A stretch of 64,000 bases of DNA from Rugalucina vietnamica (Eukaryota > Mollusca > Bivalvia > Lucinida > Lucinidae). A program made the position numbers and the translations under genes. The stretch covers positions 1,922,001-1,986,000 of the forward strand of contig OZ024883.1 of NCBI GenBank assembly GCA_964017185.1, written 5' to 3'. Below, in pieces: positions 24,157 to 35,222 of the stretch. Position 1 is the stretch's first letter, and each line of letters begins with the position of its first letter. The notes under the pieces were generated by a model. That model was given only the letters and a program-made list of their open reading frames with translations, ran no database searches and was not told where the DNA came from.

Positions 24157-25573
24157 TTTTAAAAGGCAAATATGAATTGAAAAAAAAATCTAGCAAGGGC
24201 ATTAACTTCCTATATATATGAGGATATAATATGTGACAGAAGACGGTTCTATTGATGAATCGTATATCTAAAAACGTGAATATCTGATCAAATTAAATAA
24301 TTATAAAGATAAAGTAAGATGTTTAAAGAAGTGTATTACTGTGTACCGTATGGACTAATTCGTTGTGGTAGCAAGGTTAGCAGTATGCTAAAAGAAGTGT
24401 TTTGCTGTTGTGGATGATTTGAACGGTATTTGCTATCATCATGTTTGAACAGCGCATTTAAATGTGTAGCTTCAACAGAACAGACGTACATGGTTTGTAT
24501 ATCTGGTACCACTGTTTATTGGTTTTATGACTAATAGGTGTAATATGATCCAGAAGTTGTGGGGCGGGAATAATGAAGTGATTATCATCACAGTCATTTG
24601 CACTCCGACAGTTTTTAAGTGCCTCTCTATCAGTAAAATAAATTAAAACTTTTAAGAGCAGTGAACATGTTGATGGGACAGTGAATGGGCCACGCCATAG
24701 TTTCGGCTACATAAGCCTCGTCAGTGACCCTATAGATTTGGCAACATGGAGCCTAAGAAAATTGCTGCAAGTTTGCAACTTTCAACAGGACAGTCGCTAA
24801 AAAAAAACTAGGCATATGTCATCAAACACATGATAACAATATGCCTTTCAGCTCATGAATACCTTAAAAAATTCCTACCATCAGAAACCTCTATATCTTC
24901 TGAGAGCTGTTCACCAGTTGACCACTTCCATACACCATCCCCACCTTTTGTTAGCCCCACCCACCATGTCGTGAAGTCCTCAATGTCGGATAAATATTCT
25001 GTAAGTAATCAAAATTTCACACAGAAAACAAACTCGTCCTAGAGACATCCTCTCTATAGCAATACCCGTTTGCTAGACGTTCGGTATAGCAGAGCTTCGA
25101 TATCTCTCAAATATATACAAGAGTATATGAAACTGATACGAAGCTCTAGATCAAAGCCTTTATCAACTTGATGAAAAAGGAACAAGTAGGTAATGACCAG
25201 GAAAAGGCGAAATCAAAAAGATATTCCCACAACAAAAAGCCGAGGCGGGACAAACTAAATTGACAATTAGGTACTTATACTTAGAGAACATACCGTAAGC
25301 CGATAGGCGGCCACTCAGTAAAACAAATTGGTTATCAGAAATTCAGAACATGAATACTACTATAGCCGTGCGAAAAGATGCATAAACTCATACATACGTC
25401 CAATAAATTCATACTCATCGGTTGATGTTATACTGGCTAGATCACCACCGTGTTGTTGACACAGGTCACGTGCAACTGACCACTCCTTTACTTGATCAGT
25501 AAAACCTTGGTAACAGTGACAACCGTTTGTAACCGGCCTACCAACCCTGTTACCACCACAGTCACACACGCCT

Positions 25574-25624
<51 letters not shown>

Positions 25625-27418
25625 TTATTACTGTTACTGTAATCTCAATTGTTTGAAATTGCAGTATATTTATCTGGCTATCGTCGCCGGTTTATAAAGG
25701 GTCACTGATATGAGGGTTCAGTATTCGAAATTGCGCAATATGGCCCATACTACTTTAACGTTTTCACTGCTTCCAAAGGATCAAACTTTTATATTTTATT
25801 CCCTAGCTGCGATATTAAATTTTGATGCGTCAAATAGCGATAACGCGTTCGAAGTTACTAGCAATATAAGTTTGCTGTGACCTCTGATTAATAGGTCGAA
25901 TGGTTTCAAAGGTTACTTACCAAGCACACAACGTCTATTAACACACATGCCTTTATCGATCTTTACGTTCAGACACACTTCTATCAGATGGAATTAATAT
26001 GGACCACGCAAAGCGGAAAAAAGACATCATCGATATTCTCAAGATGGAGTATTTCTGGCAAAATAAAGTTGATGGAATACCGGATAGGGCGATTACCCCT
26101 TAAAAACCCCAATAGAAAAATACCGCTTGTTCTTATAGAAGAAGTCAATGTTGGCAGGTGGAGATATTCGAGGCCGACAACGTAATAAAGCTGTCCCTGT
26201 TTAATAACCTGGGAGTCATTGATTGAAACATTATGCCCTGTCGACTCTGCAATTCACCATCCGGCTTCCAGGGACTAATGTTACGGTTTATACGAGATCT
26301 GAACCTCAGAGATTGTCTCTGCATATAGTGAACAATAGCAAGCTTTCCAAAGATGACGCTTTAGACGGACAATGAGAAAACAAGGATAGGCTCACAAGAG
26401 AAATCACACACTAGGGCGCAACATCAAAGGGGAGTGTCAACAGTGTCACATCAGAAAGTAAAAACATAAAGTTCCTTGGTGTTTTGCAGTCCATTTCTCA
26501 TCCCGTCTGTGTTGAAGTATCGGAACTACCTCTGGTTTTAAATGAATTAGAGTAGTAACAACCAGAACAGGATGCTGCACTTAAAACTCAATATTGTGTC
26601 AATGCACAGGAGGAAGATGGACAAATAAAGAGCGTGAAACAACTGCTGGAACGAGTCCAGCTGCCAAAAACGGAGGTAATCTCTCGACATTGACATTTTT
26701 TCTGAAACATCTTGAGAAGTTTTGTTTCCTTTATACAATTTGGTACAAAAATTGGTACAAAAATTGTTTCGTTGAAGATCAAGAGATACTACAACTACTG
26801 ATATGTTCCCCTGATACAATACTCAATACGTGTCACGGCGATTTTGCTCATGTATGAACAACTACCTTTAGGATCCAGGGCAACAGATTTTATTAATATC
26901 GAATCTTATGCGCCAATCAAAAATGAGTGTTATATTTTCTTGAAAAAAGGTACAAGCAGGCAACGATCGGGAAAAGGCGCAATCAGAAAAAGAATTAGGT
27001 ACTTATTCAATGAAAACATATCGTAAGCCGAATGAGCAGCTATTTTTCCCAATAGGTAAATTGACTGATCCAGAGTTGGGTATGAAACATTATAATCATC
27101 ACGTATCACTTCACTAGGTATGTACATATTTTCATACTTTTTATTATATCGGCCATAGTTTTGGTTTTTTTTTACTAATTTACCAAGAATTTTATATTGA
27201 TAAAGTGCACTTGATACGCTTGATACGCTTGAGTAGCCATATTCAGTGTTAATGTCGATTCTTTCACTTGGCTACCAAACTTCTCACAATTGTTTTGTGA
27301 TCTGAGGTCAAAAAAGAAAAAGAAAGTCCATACCTGCACTCGCAACAACGTTTATCGCCGTAATACACAACGTGATTATTGCCAGTCTCTCGTAAGTTGT
27401 GAATCGAAGATACGTCAT
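17810..27418 (-). CDS. Receptor gene A: CTLD, mucin-like stalk, TM, short tail
   Basis: The model joins 27418-27334, 25571-25398, 24998-24879, 21386-21264, 19870-18974 and 18243-17810: 1833 nt, 610 aa, all introns phase 1, all borders GT/AG. Residues 1-28 are a leader ending ASA|G. Residues 29-168 form one C-type lectin-like domain (CHCYQGF, AR.LC..HGGDLASI, WWVGL, W.W..G..L, YVCE) with eight cysteines. The EPN/QPD and WND calcium-sugar motifs are not present. Residues 168-466 are Thr/Ser/Gln repeats, likely O-glycosylated. One TM segment covers about 474-498, followed by a tail with KYRQISPLE. A premature TAA removes the last 38 residues conserved in B. A 2-kb Penelope-like element sits in the third intron. 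Type I membrane topology is inferred. The CTLD call is strong; the biological role is unknown. Confidence 0.8.
18244..18973. other. Gene A intron 5
   Basis: The intron is noncoding and collinear with 32501-33175 of gene B apart from an extra segment of about 50 bases near 18396-18450. No repeat family was recognised. Confidence 0.6.
18974..19870 (-). CDS. Gene A exon 5: mucin-like minisatellite
   Basis: The exon is 897 nt, phase 1-1, built almost wholly from a 36-bp unit encoding variants of TTSQQVTTSDAQ. GGTTTCAG acceptor, GTAAGC donor. It is seven units longer than the gene B exon (897 minus 645 = 252 = 7 x 36). The repeats leave long open frames on the other strand that are shadows. Confidence 0.85.
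19871..20600. other. Gene A intron 4, part, with SINE
   Basis: It is collinear with 33821-34255 in gene B except for the SINE at 20125-20400. Confidence 0.55.
20125..20400 (-). repeat. tRNA-headed SINE
   Basis: On the minus strand the head (20400-20305) has TGGCCGAGTGGTTAAGG (A box, Leu/Ser-like) and GGGTTCGCGCC (B box). The body follows, with an A tail of more than 30 bases (T tract at 20127-20160). The gene B intron lacks it, so insertion followed the A/B duplication or was lost in B. Confidence 0.8.
20611..20662 (-). pseudogene. Remnant of a second CTLD C-terminal exon
   Basis: The minus strand reads CTGSESKNYVCEVILL and a GTAGGT donor, the 3' half of the exon at 21264-21386. Its 5' half is missing and is replaced by sequence leading into the fold-back at 20672. 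Its downstream flank matches the gene B flank, unlike the intact exon. Confidence 0.75.
20672..20820. repeat. Fold-back palindrome
   Basis: Arms of about 73 bases (ATTCAAGTTTTTGG... and its complement) meet at GTGCCGAAGGCAC. It probably marks an end of a non-autonomous element running to about 21110, which also holds two copies of TATTTTCACATGTGAAAATA. Confidence 0.85.
20872..20930. promoter_or_regulatory. Cluster of TGACGTCA-like (CRE) motifs
   Basis: ATGACGTCA occurs twice (one full ATGACGTCAT), followed by TTACGTCACGTCATTACGTC. These match the CREB/ATF palindrome. The cluster is in a repeat-derived stretch of gene A intron 4, so a regulatory role is only possible. Confidence 0.3.
21264..21386 (-). 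CDS. Gene A exon 4: CTLD C-terminal part
   Basis: 123 nt, phase 1-1. It encodes GSSTDGCGDIDVFSAF, EVWKTACTG and NYVCEV. The donor-side flank (21160-21263) resembles gene D (61900-61983), whereas the acceptor-side flank resembles gene B, so the exon region looks recombinant. Confidence 0.8.
21456..23436 (-). mobile_element. Penelope-like retroelement, 5'-truncated, in gene A intron 3
   Basis: Absent from the gene B intron, where CATAGAACATAC is uninterrupted; both junctions show TAGAA, a possible 5-bp target duplication. On the minus strand it holds an open RT frame of about 450 codons (22075 to about 23430) and a 3' UTR of about 600 bases. The first dozen codons of the open frame (23463-23430) come from host flank. 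The same 3' UTR is dispersed as short fragments across the window. Confidence 0.75.
22075..23430 (-). CDS. Reverse transcriptase ORF (Penelope-like)
   Basis: The frame is intact, with YWLPKLHKRPYKARFI (RT start), YDFSTLYTTLPH, GIPMGTNCAPLVADLFL and the catalytic box RYLDDLL, then FLDLHLS, YDKRDDFDFDIVNFPFL and GVYISQLIRFARVC. It ends with VGRASDSMMAPT and TAA. No GIY-YIG endonuclease domain is visible after the RT. RT identity is firm. Assignment to the Penelope-like group rests on motif style and needs a tree. The 5' part of the ORF is missing. Confidence 0.75.
   Translation of the reverse strand, partial: STMYWLPKLHKRPYKARFIANSSSCTTTELSKLLTSCLTAIKSHVIRYCETVYETSNKNWFWSIKNSGEVLSKLKCRGFRATSLSTYDFSTLYTTLPHNLIKEKLLDLIEWTFKRALKNYGSLYMACNDKKAFFTSSDQSRYTLWSCQNVCDALSYLLDNIYIRFGTKLYRQIVGIPMGTNCAPLVADLFLYCYERDFMDSLNHDNQADVIEAFNSTSRYLDDLLNIDNPYFEGMVNQIYPPELQLNKANISDTEAPFLDLHLSVANGFVSSKIYDKRDDFDFDIVNFPFLDGDVPRRASYGVYISQLIRFARVCNHVTDFNARNKCLTAKLLQQGYRYHKLRKTFSKFYRRHYELISKYNVGLKTLLSEGLSEPEFYGDLVYKFKKLKGINDFSFQFRKIITRYRRIGYNLNVMRQSACLVFNPIMVDNYAAFFNCTPVGRASDSMMAPT
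23605..23925 (-). repeat. SINE-body repeat
   Basis: It is recognised by ACGTCCCAGTCAACAGC, CATGTCGGGACGTTG and GAACAAGCTTTGC. Copies occur at 34650-34952 (duplicate locus), 53525-53785 and 53965-54200, and a tRNA-headed relative at 11340-11540. Confidence 0.65.
24121..24151. repeat. (AG)n microsatellite
   Basis: A short (AG)n tract preceded by ACACAC. The gene B counterpart (35143-35217) is a longer (AC)n(AG)n tract. Confidence 0.9.
24879..24998 (-). CDS. Gene A exon 3: CTLD central part
   Basis: 120 nt, phase 1-1, TTACAG acceptor, GTAGGA donor. It encodes YLSDIEDFTTWWVGLTKG, GVWKWSTGEQL and EVSD. WWVGL is the core CTLD motif. Confidence 0.85.
25168..25322 (-). mobile_element. Solo 3' end of the Penelope-like element
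   Basis: It contains GGAAAAGGCGAAATCAAAAAG and GCCGAGGCGGGA. The duplicate copy in gene B is at 36618-36785. Confidence 0.65.
25398..25571 (-). CDS. Gene A exon 2: CTLD N-terminal part
   Basis: 174 nt, phase 1-1, GTATGT donor. It encodes VCDCGGNRVGRPV, GCHCYQGF, WSVARDLC and HGGDLASITSTDEYEFIG. The acceptor TTATTATTACAG is formed by the adjoining (AAT)n microsatellite (25575-25621). Confidence 0.85.
25572..27333. other. Gene A intron 1
   Basis: It holds (AAT)n (25575-25621), the shared interspersed repeat, a short gypsy RT fragment (25995-26150), and a Penelope-like 3' end (26943-27062). The LINE present in the sister introns is deleted here, leaving only its edge near 27140. Confidence 0.6.
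27334..27418 (-). CDS. Gene A exon 1: leader peptide
   Basis: ATG at 27418 in the context AAAGATGA. It encodes MTYLRFTTYERLAII, then a hydrophobic core ending VVASA before Gly, a good signal peptidase site. GTATGG donor, phase 1. Its sequence is conserved with 8514-8598 and 40294-40378. Confidence 0.75.
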
Positions 27419-27419
27419 C

Positions 27420-29807
27420 TTTGTACAGTTGAATAAGCCAAAATGCGCCGATTCACCAGATGTATGTTAATCACTTTTATTTCAAAGTCTTCTCTCTTTT
27501 CAGCTGGGTAATGTACACAGTGTAGCCGTTAACATGGCTTGACATTTCCAAAACCACATCTTAAAGACAAGGCACCTCAAAGATGGCCTACATTTTAACA
27601 TACTGGTCAGCAATAAATTGTCGATGTTATGCTTTTAAATGGTTCCCATGCCCGTTATTATTTTAAGAACCAGGGTGATAATACATTAATTGAATTCATA
27701 GGCCATAACCTTATTCAATTTGATTTTGCTCTATAAAATTTATATCGTTTTTGCATTTCCACACAATTATGTCTTCATAATTACAATTTATAGCGGATAC
27801 TACTTTTTATCCAAGGTTTCATTATAATTTATCGTGATCTTTTACAGTCAATAAATAACCTCATGTACACGAGTTTTAAAAATGACAGCGGTAATGTTTT
27901 ATTTTTTTTTATTCAGTAAAGAAGATGAGCAATCTTTTGAATGTTATTTTTGAGGGATTAAAACGACGAATTTAAAATAATTTTACTCTATTAGCTTTTA
28001 TATCTCTTTAAATTGAATTGGGCAACGAGCTCTGTTGGAAAGATAAAAAATAACGGTTTTCTGGAAAGAATATAATATAAAATATAAAGAAAACCCCTAA
28101 AATTACCATTTTACTCAAAAATCGTTTCAAGACTAGTTTTATCAAAGTGTTCATTGTTTCAATAGGAAAATAAAAATACTTTATGAACTTCGCTAAGCGA
28201 CGCTTTCCTTTGCAATAAAACTAGCAACAATGTCAACATTTTCAAATTGATAGCATGAATCTTTTTTATCCTCAGTTCACGTTAATTAAACATGGGTTTC
28301 AATCTGCAATTCTGTAAAATGTGAATATAAATATATATTTTGTGCGTTTGGATTAGAATCGCAGTGCAGTTTGTTTTAAGTACGGTATACAACACCTTTT
28401 TTTACTGCCCTTGATGAAAGAGAAAGTTATTCAAGGAGCATAAATTGTATCCGTGTTGGTGCAATACGAGCCAAACATCTTATATCCGTAGGGGGAATTA
28501 AAACGCCCCTAAATGATGTGGCCCCTGATAACTGGTGCCGTAACTTCCTCTGCACTCATACAACATACAACATTGATTTTTCTTTTGGGTGCGCCTACCT
28601 GTATTCTTGACCAGGTTTTCTAGTATAATAACCCTTATCGGGAAGCTCGTTGGGAACGAGCTGCACATAGCCATCTATCTCCTTATGTGTGATGCAACAT
28701 ATTGTGTGATATCTTATGTAGATATTTCGTTTTCGTCTGGTGTCTAGGTTCGGACATTAGATTCATTTGATTTTATTCAATTTCAGACCTACAATTCTTC
28801 ATTAGAACACAGTATATAAAACAGTAAAACTGAGTTAATAGATTTTAGTGACGATATAAACACGATTGTCCATACTATGTATCCTTGACACCATCCATGA
28901 TAAATGTTAGCAACATCAATATTGACATGAGTGGGTGGGGTATGTTATACAGACATCTACTGTTTTTTTTTTTAATCTGTCAATCAAATGATGATGTGCA
29001 TTTATTGCTAACATACATCACAAATACAAGGAATGACTCAATATAGTTCTTCTTTTAAACTTTTAAATAGCTTGGTTTAGAATTGGAAATGTAACTAGTT
29101 TTAGTGGGGCCCATTTCCTGGAAAATGGAATGCATTTGAATAAAAAATTACACAAAGCCTACATGTCTAGGATACATAATCTGACAAATTAAGGATTATT
29201 TTGGGGTCATGGAAATGTATTTCTCCTGGGAAAAGTTAGTGTTAACATGTTTTTCTGGAAAATTCTCAAAGTGGGTAACTTGGGGCGGCTCGTGTGCGCT
29301 GATTGTTTGCTGAAAGATGACATGCCTTTTGTTTCAGGTTCTTATATGATTGAAGTCAATGACTACATCTGGCTTATTTTTAAAAAAGCCTAAGAAAAAT
29401 GGGTCCAACGATTTCAACCCGGAAGAAACTGAAAAATTACTCACTTGCTCTGAGCTGACTACTCATTTCACAATCATGTATAAACAAATCCATGTATTTG
29501 CAACATATTCAACAGCCACATGATAAAGCATGCTAAAGAATGTAGCATTGTTGACAAAAATAAACAATTCTTTTTATACAGGTAAATCTTCAAACATGTA
29601 TATACAGTGACCTCATATAAGTCTTTAAGAACTTTATTACATGTATGTTAATTTTGAATGTTGGCGCACAGTTTAGCTATAAAAGTAGGTGGCTTTGAAA
29701 ATGCATATGTATTTCAGGAAGACAAAATTTAGGTACTTACACTTACACGAAACTTTTTTGTTACGTGTCTACTTTTTTCAGTTTAGAAAAAATAATTAAA
29801 TATTACA
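27420..29807. other. 5' flank of gene A, no gene seen
   Basis: It is a near-identical copy of 8600-10974, including the block at 27769-27870 that is conserved upstream of every leader exon. Confidence 0.5.
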
Positions 29808-30180
29808 GACGTATAGGTTTGAACTTAAATATTAAGCGACAGCCTGCATGCTTAGTTTATAACCCAATTATGGTTGATAACATGCCGGTGAATCGGGCGT
29901 CAGACTCGACTCTATGATGGCCCCGACATAAAGCTATTCATTTTAGTTGGTTTGGGCGGAGCTTCTTGTCTGTTCCTTGGCCACCGGGGTTTAACCTGTG
30001 TGTTTTTTTTTTTTTGCTCCGGATTTCAGTAAGTTATTCGGCGCCCAGTGATCTCCATCGTCGGGCAGCATTCTAAGTCCGTGAGTCCTCGTGTTTGATT
30101 CATCATGATGGTTATCATGATTTATTTGTTTGTCCTTGATGATTCATTGACTAGTTAGAGATTCACCGTGACACAACTAA
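29808..30180 (+). mobile_element. 5'-truncated Penelope-like element fragment
   Basis: It covers the end of the RT ORF and part of the 3' UTR, stopping at GATTCACCGTGAC. It is the sister of 10975-11245. Confidence 0.75.
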
Positions 30181-30856
30181 CCACATTTATATATTTTAAA
30201 AGTAATTATGTTTATTTATTTTGGTCACCGATGTGTGGATCCAAGACATGTATAATGGCGAATTTGCGAAACACTTTTCCATCGTACGTTTGATATTATT
30301 CTTGGCGATAGGGCTGCTCAGTTTCAGTGCCACAGACAAGACCTGGATCAGCCTGGAGATCAACCTGATAGATTGTACGCGGTGTGGAGAACTCATAGTC
30401 ACAATCGGCAGCTTTTGAGAGGCTGTTGGTCAATTCCAATTTCACTGTGGAGGAGTATGTACGTGTAAACGCTGGAATATGGAGTGTGTCTGTCTGTACA
30501 GTTGATAGACTGTGTCTTGATATGACCGTGTGCGAAGCGGAGGACTTGTTTGGACCACATCCCCTGTTCAGCCGGGTTTTCGGTATGTTATTTATCATTG
30601 CTTGATGACGTGAGATTCGACAGAGAGAAAATCCAAAATATAAATCTGGTAAACTGTGATTGTTGTCTTTGGTTTAGTAATTAAGAGACTAGAAACTGTA
30701 ACAATTTGCAAGCAGAATTACTTTAAGGGCTCAAAACGTGCCATTCACATGCAGAAGTAATGGTATATGGTACTTACATGTACATGTAGCATTACAAACA
30801 AATTTTTACACGTATGACGTCACAAAACAATTGATAATTGTGCCATTTATTTTCAG

Positions 30857-30979
30857 CAAGTCTGCGACTATGTGCTGTCTTCCTGAAGTCAGGAGTTATA
30901 GTCACGGTGCTTTGTTTCATATCGGCATGCACAGCTTCCCCTAGTCGGATAACAACCTTTTGGTTCTCAATCTCTGCGG
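30857..30979 (+). CDS. E2 exon 2 (TM2)
   Basis: 123 nt, phase 1-1, with the same borders and nearly the same sequence as 16588-16710. Confidence 0.55.
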
Positions 30980-31366
30980 GTAATGCATTAGTTTTGACTA
31001 ACTGGTTGATTGTTTCACTAAAATCATACTTTATTAATGTTTTGTGCCATCAGATCCTACAATATTTCACTACCCGAGTAAGATCTACGTGTATTACATG
31101 TATGTCACACTTTGTAACTGCTTGGGAAGTAATATAACCGTACATTCATAATCGCCCTGTCCGGACAGTATCCATATCTTCCAGTGTGCCTGATATGTAC
31201 ATAGGTAAGATATAAGGTACATCTGCGATTTCCCAAACATCAACATTTGACTTTAAATGAGAGGCGAATATACTTTTTTTAGTATACATTTTTGCTTATG
31301 CAGATGTGTAATATGCTATTCTTTATCAGTTATTTAAAATCAATTTTAATTCTCTTTTTCTTCCAG

Positions 31367-31659
31367 GCGTTTTGTTACTGTGTCCTACTGTTGTTTTGTC
31401 AGCTGTTCATGCCACGAGAAACTTTGCCATATTCCATACAGAGGTTTTTATACCATGGGCCGCTCTGTCGTCAACATTAGCTGACCTGTTGCTATTTATC
31501 TGTGCTTTTCTCATATCGAAGACAACACGTGCGACCAAATCTTCCGTGTCAGATTGCAGACCGTGGAAATGTTGGAAATCACGTGCCGTTAACGTCTCTG
31601 TGACAGATTACAGTTTGTGGGAACACTGGAGACATAGAAACAAACTTTTGACTATATGA
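31367..31659 (+). CDS. E2 exon 3 (TM3-TM4 and C-terminus)
   Basis: CTTCCAG acceptor and open to TGA. It is nearly identical to 17110-17402. Confidence 0.55.
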
Positions 31660-31952
31660 TAATAATTTAATGGAAGAAGTACAAAAATAAGAAAATGGAA
31701 CGCCCAATTCCTTGTTGTTATATATAGTATACTCAAAGTAAGCCCTATCTACTTGTTCCCACAAAAAGCTTTTATCAGTATCCTTTTATGCCATTACATA
31801 ACCTTGTAGAAAAAAAATATAAATTGCTATTGGTCTAATGAACAAATAAAATTTGTTAGACTTTGTAGCCTTTAACCCCTTTGACAAAAATGTTACATTA
31901 ACTAGTCACAGAACGCGATGGGTGTACGAATAGATGGGTCAGGAATCTGAAT

Positions 31953-32500
31953 TTACTCAGAGTCTTCAACATCTATCAAGGGATCCGCTTTTGTCTGCGC
32001 AGTCAGCTCGTGGTGGGGAGGGTGCAGTGAACCTGGGCGATTAAACAAGTCAGACATATTCTTCGTTTCGCTTGTGGATTGTGCTGTATCTTTGGGTGGT
32101 AAAGTGGGCTCTCTCGTACAGGCCGGCGGCATTGGAAGACCCTTGCTGACGGTTGACACGTTGAAATTATCGGTGACTGTTTGAGAGTTCTGAGTAAGCT
32201 TTGAATCTATACTGGTATTATTTTGGGGTAGTGGTGATGGTATGATGTTCCGGTCCCCTATGTCGAACAGGTTTGTGTTTACACGCTTTGGTGGAGTTGG
32301 AAATCTGGGTTTTGACGGCATTGTTATTCCGGATGTTGAGTGCTGGTTGGTGTGACGGACTGGCCTGGATTCCAGTGGCGATATCTGCCGATATTTGGCT
32401 TTCGCAACATAACAAACCGTCAGAGACAGTATGGTGAAAATCAAGACTATACCCCCGGTTACAATCGTGTATAGGTAAACTGTATCATCATCAGGAGCAT
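31953..32500 (-). CDS. Gene B exon 6: TM and cytoplasmic tail
   Basis: 548 nt to TAA, phase-1 start, GTTTTCAG acceptor. The tail is uninterrupted, unlike gene A. Confidence 0.85.
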
Positions 32501-35140
32501 CTGAAAACCAAGAGGAGTAGAAAATAAATCGGTTTGGGCGTTGTCAAAAACAAATATTCCCATCCGCCGTTTAATTTTCAGGTAAATGCGAAAAGGAAAA
32601 ACGATTTTAACCATTACATATCATTATATTTGAAGAAAAGGTATTTTACATGTAATGATCGAATTCAGTCTAGTGAGACCAGAGTGACGCCATTCCCAGA
32701 CCATTGTTCAACCAAGCTTTCGCTGGAACAAGTATGGCCGACAGAGCTGAAAATATTTCCTGGTTCTCTAATTCAAAGATAAACGGTCATTTGGGGGCTA
32801 TATTTTGATATTTTTTCTTGTTTCTTTGATGCTGGAATTTATTTTCCCCATGTTCTTTTACTCTGTCTACTGAAATACTCTCTCTTCTTTGACTTGATAC
32901 AAAAAAGGAGACGGCTGTTCATGGGCGCCGCCATATTTTCTAGACCATAGATCAACCAAACATCGTTCGGTCACATTTTACATGTAGCTTAAAGCAAGCT
33001 CAATAACATCTTCCGGGACTAGACTATGGTCTGAGATCGAAGTCGCTCCGTATGAAACTTTGACAAAAGTGTCACGCGGCAATTAAAACAGTATCTACGT
33101 GTGATCGTATGTTATTCAGAGAATGGAAACATGGGGGGGTCACCAAATACATGCGTTTTTGGAATTATTGCTTACTATTATCTAGTGTATTTGAGTTTTC
33201 GGTGGTTTTGGTAGTTGTAACTTGGCCCACGGTTGTTATTGCGTCGCTGGTAGTTACTAGCTGAGTGGTTCTTATTGCGTCACTGGTAGTAACTAGCTGA
33301 GTGATTGTTATTGCGTCACTGGTAGTAACTTGTTGACTGGTTGTTTGAACGTCACTGGTAGTGACTTGCTGACTGGTTGTTTGAATGTCACTGGTAGTAA
33401 CTTGCTGACTGGTTGTTTGAATGTCACTAGTAGTGACTTGCTGACTGGTTGTTTGGGCGTCACTGGTAGTGACTTGCTGACTGGTTGTTTGAACGCCACT
33501 GGTAGTGACTTGCTGACTGGTTGTTTGGGCGTCACTGGTAGAGACTTGCTGACTGGTTGTTTGAGCGCCACTGGTAGTGACTTGCTGACTGGTTGTTATT
33601 GCGTCACTGATAGTGACTTGCTGACTGGTTGTTATTGCGTCACTGGTAGTGACTTGTTGACTGGTTGTTTGAGCGCCACTGGTAGTGACTTGCTGACTGG
33701 TTGTTTGAGCGCCACTGGTAGTGACTTGCTGACTGGTTGTTATTGCGTCAGTAGTAGTGACTCGGTCACTCGTTGCAAAAGCGTCACTGGTTGTATGAAG
33801 CAAATCACTGGTAGTTGTTTCTGAAACCAAGATGTATGCACTTGTGGTTTACACGCAGAACCCAGTTTAAAGTTATCATCCAAGTTATTCCGGTACTAAA
33901 ACTTAATTGAAACGGATAATACTTGTATTTTAGATTTTCTCATGTTATTAGTGTATAGGGTCTTTGAGTAAGAAGGATTATATTAAGACGTCTGTTGTCA
34001 ACCAAACTTCAAATTTGAAATCTACCAAAGTCCCAGTAACTTATAACTGATCGATCCAAGGCGACGTATATTAGTTTGTGTTGTGATATCAGTTGATATT
34101 GTTTTTGAACAAGCTGATTGGCCATCCTTTGAAAGTAAATATTCTTTGAAAGTAAAATAAGTATTTTAATCATTTCCCGTTCAGATTTCAGGGATACGGG
34201 TACTAGCATGTTTGTTATAGGCTTTCGTTTCGTTTCGAGTCATTGGTTATTGTTAGTTTTACTTACCGAGAAGTGTTACTTCGCAGACATAATTTTTACT
34301 TTCCGAACCAGTGCAGGGAGTTTTCCACACCTCAATGAAAGCTGAAAACACATCTATGTCTCCGCACCCGTCTGTTGAGGACCCCGTACCTAAATGTTCA
34401 TAAATTTATAAGAAATTGTATGATTTAATACATACACATAGATCCGAAAATTCATAGAACATACGCTGTAATGAACAATCATGAAAGTAAAAGACATAAG
34501 GCTAGGCCTTTAATGTTAACTAAGGTACTGCCGATGGCTAACGTAATTACAATTTAAAACAATGAGGATGACGAATGAACTACAAAATATAAATACAAAA
34601 TATCTATGGAATTGCTAACGAGATAAAGAAAATTTGTTTGAACTGTTTGAATTCATGCTTTACGTCCCAATCAACAGCTAATGTCATGTCGGGACGTTGC
34701 CTCCACTTTATGAGATTTTTACACAAAATGAGGATGTCACGACATCCAACAAGTGTTTAAAATATAACCACCCAACATAGCAACAAAGGCTTATATGTGT
34801 GGACGGTTTGACTTGAAACCACTTTTCCTGGGCAAGCTCAGACCTGAGCGGTTAACCAGTAATCAGATGGTCAGTCAGCAGCGAACAAGCTTTGCATGGA
34901 GGCACAAAGCAGCACATCGGGGCCCATATTCCCACTCGGCCACCCTTAAGAGATAAAGAAGAAAGGCTATATTCATGCATACGTGAAACTTGAAAACTTA
35001 CATGGAATTATGGAAGTAGAACTTTGGAAATTCAATTTGAAACATATGTAGGTTGTAGCACAATAAAATAGTCAGAGGAAATGAATTAATATTAGATAGG
35101 CTGTGTGAGAAGAGAAGATAGAAAATATAAATGGCGCATA

Positions 35141-35222
<82 letters not shown>

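Larger units (their letters stand above)
30248..31659 (+). pseudogene. Claudin/PMP22-like four-TM gene E2, frameshifted
   Basis: Exons 30248-30582, 30857-30979 and 31367-31659 have GT/AG borders and phase-1 introns. The ATG exon encodes MYNGEFAKHFSIVRLILF, a first TM segment and TDKTWISLEIN. The frame then breaks near 30405-30416: relative to E1, two bases are missing just before FERLLVNSNF. After that point the protein is as in E1 (GIWSVSVC loop and three more TM segments). It may be a pseudogene or an assembly error. AATAAA at 31845-31850 could serve as its poly(A) signal. It converges with gene B, with 293 bases between the stops. Confidence 0.6.
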
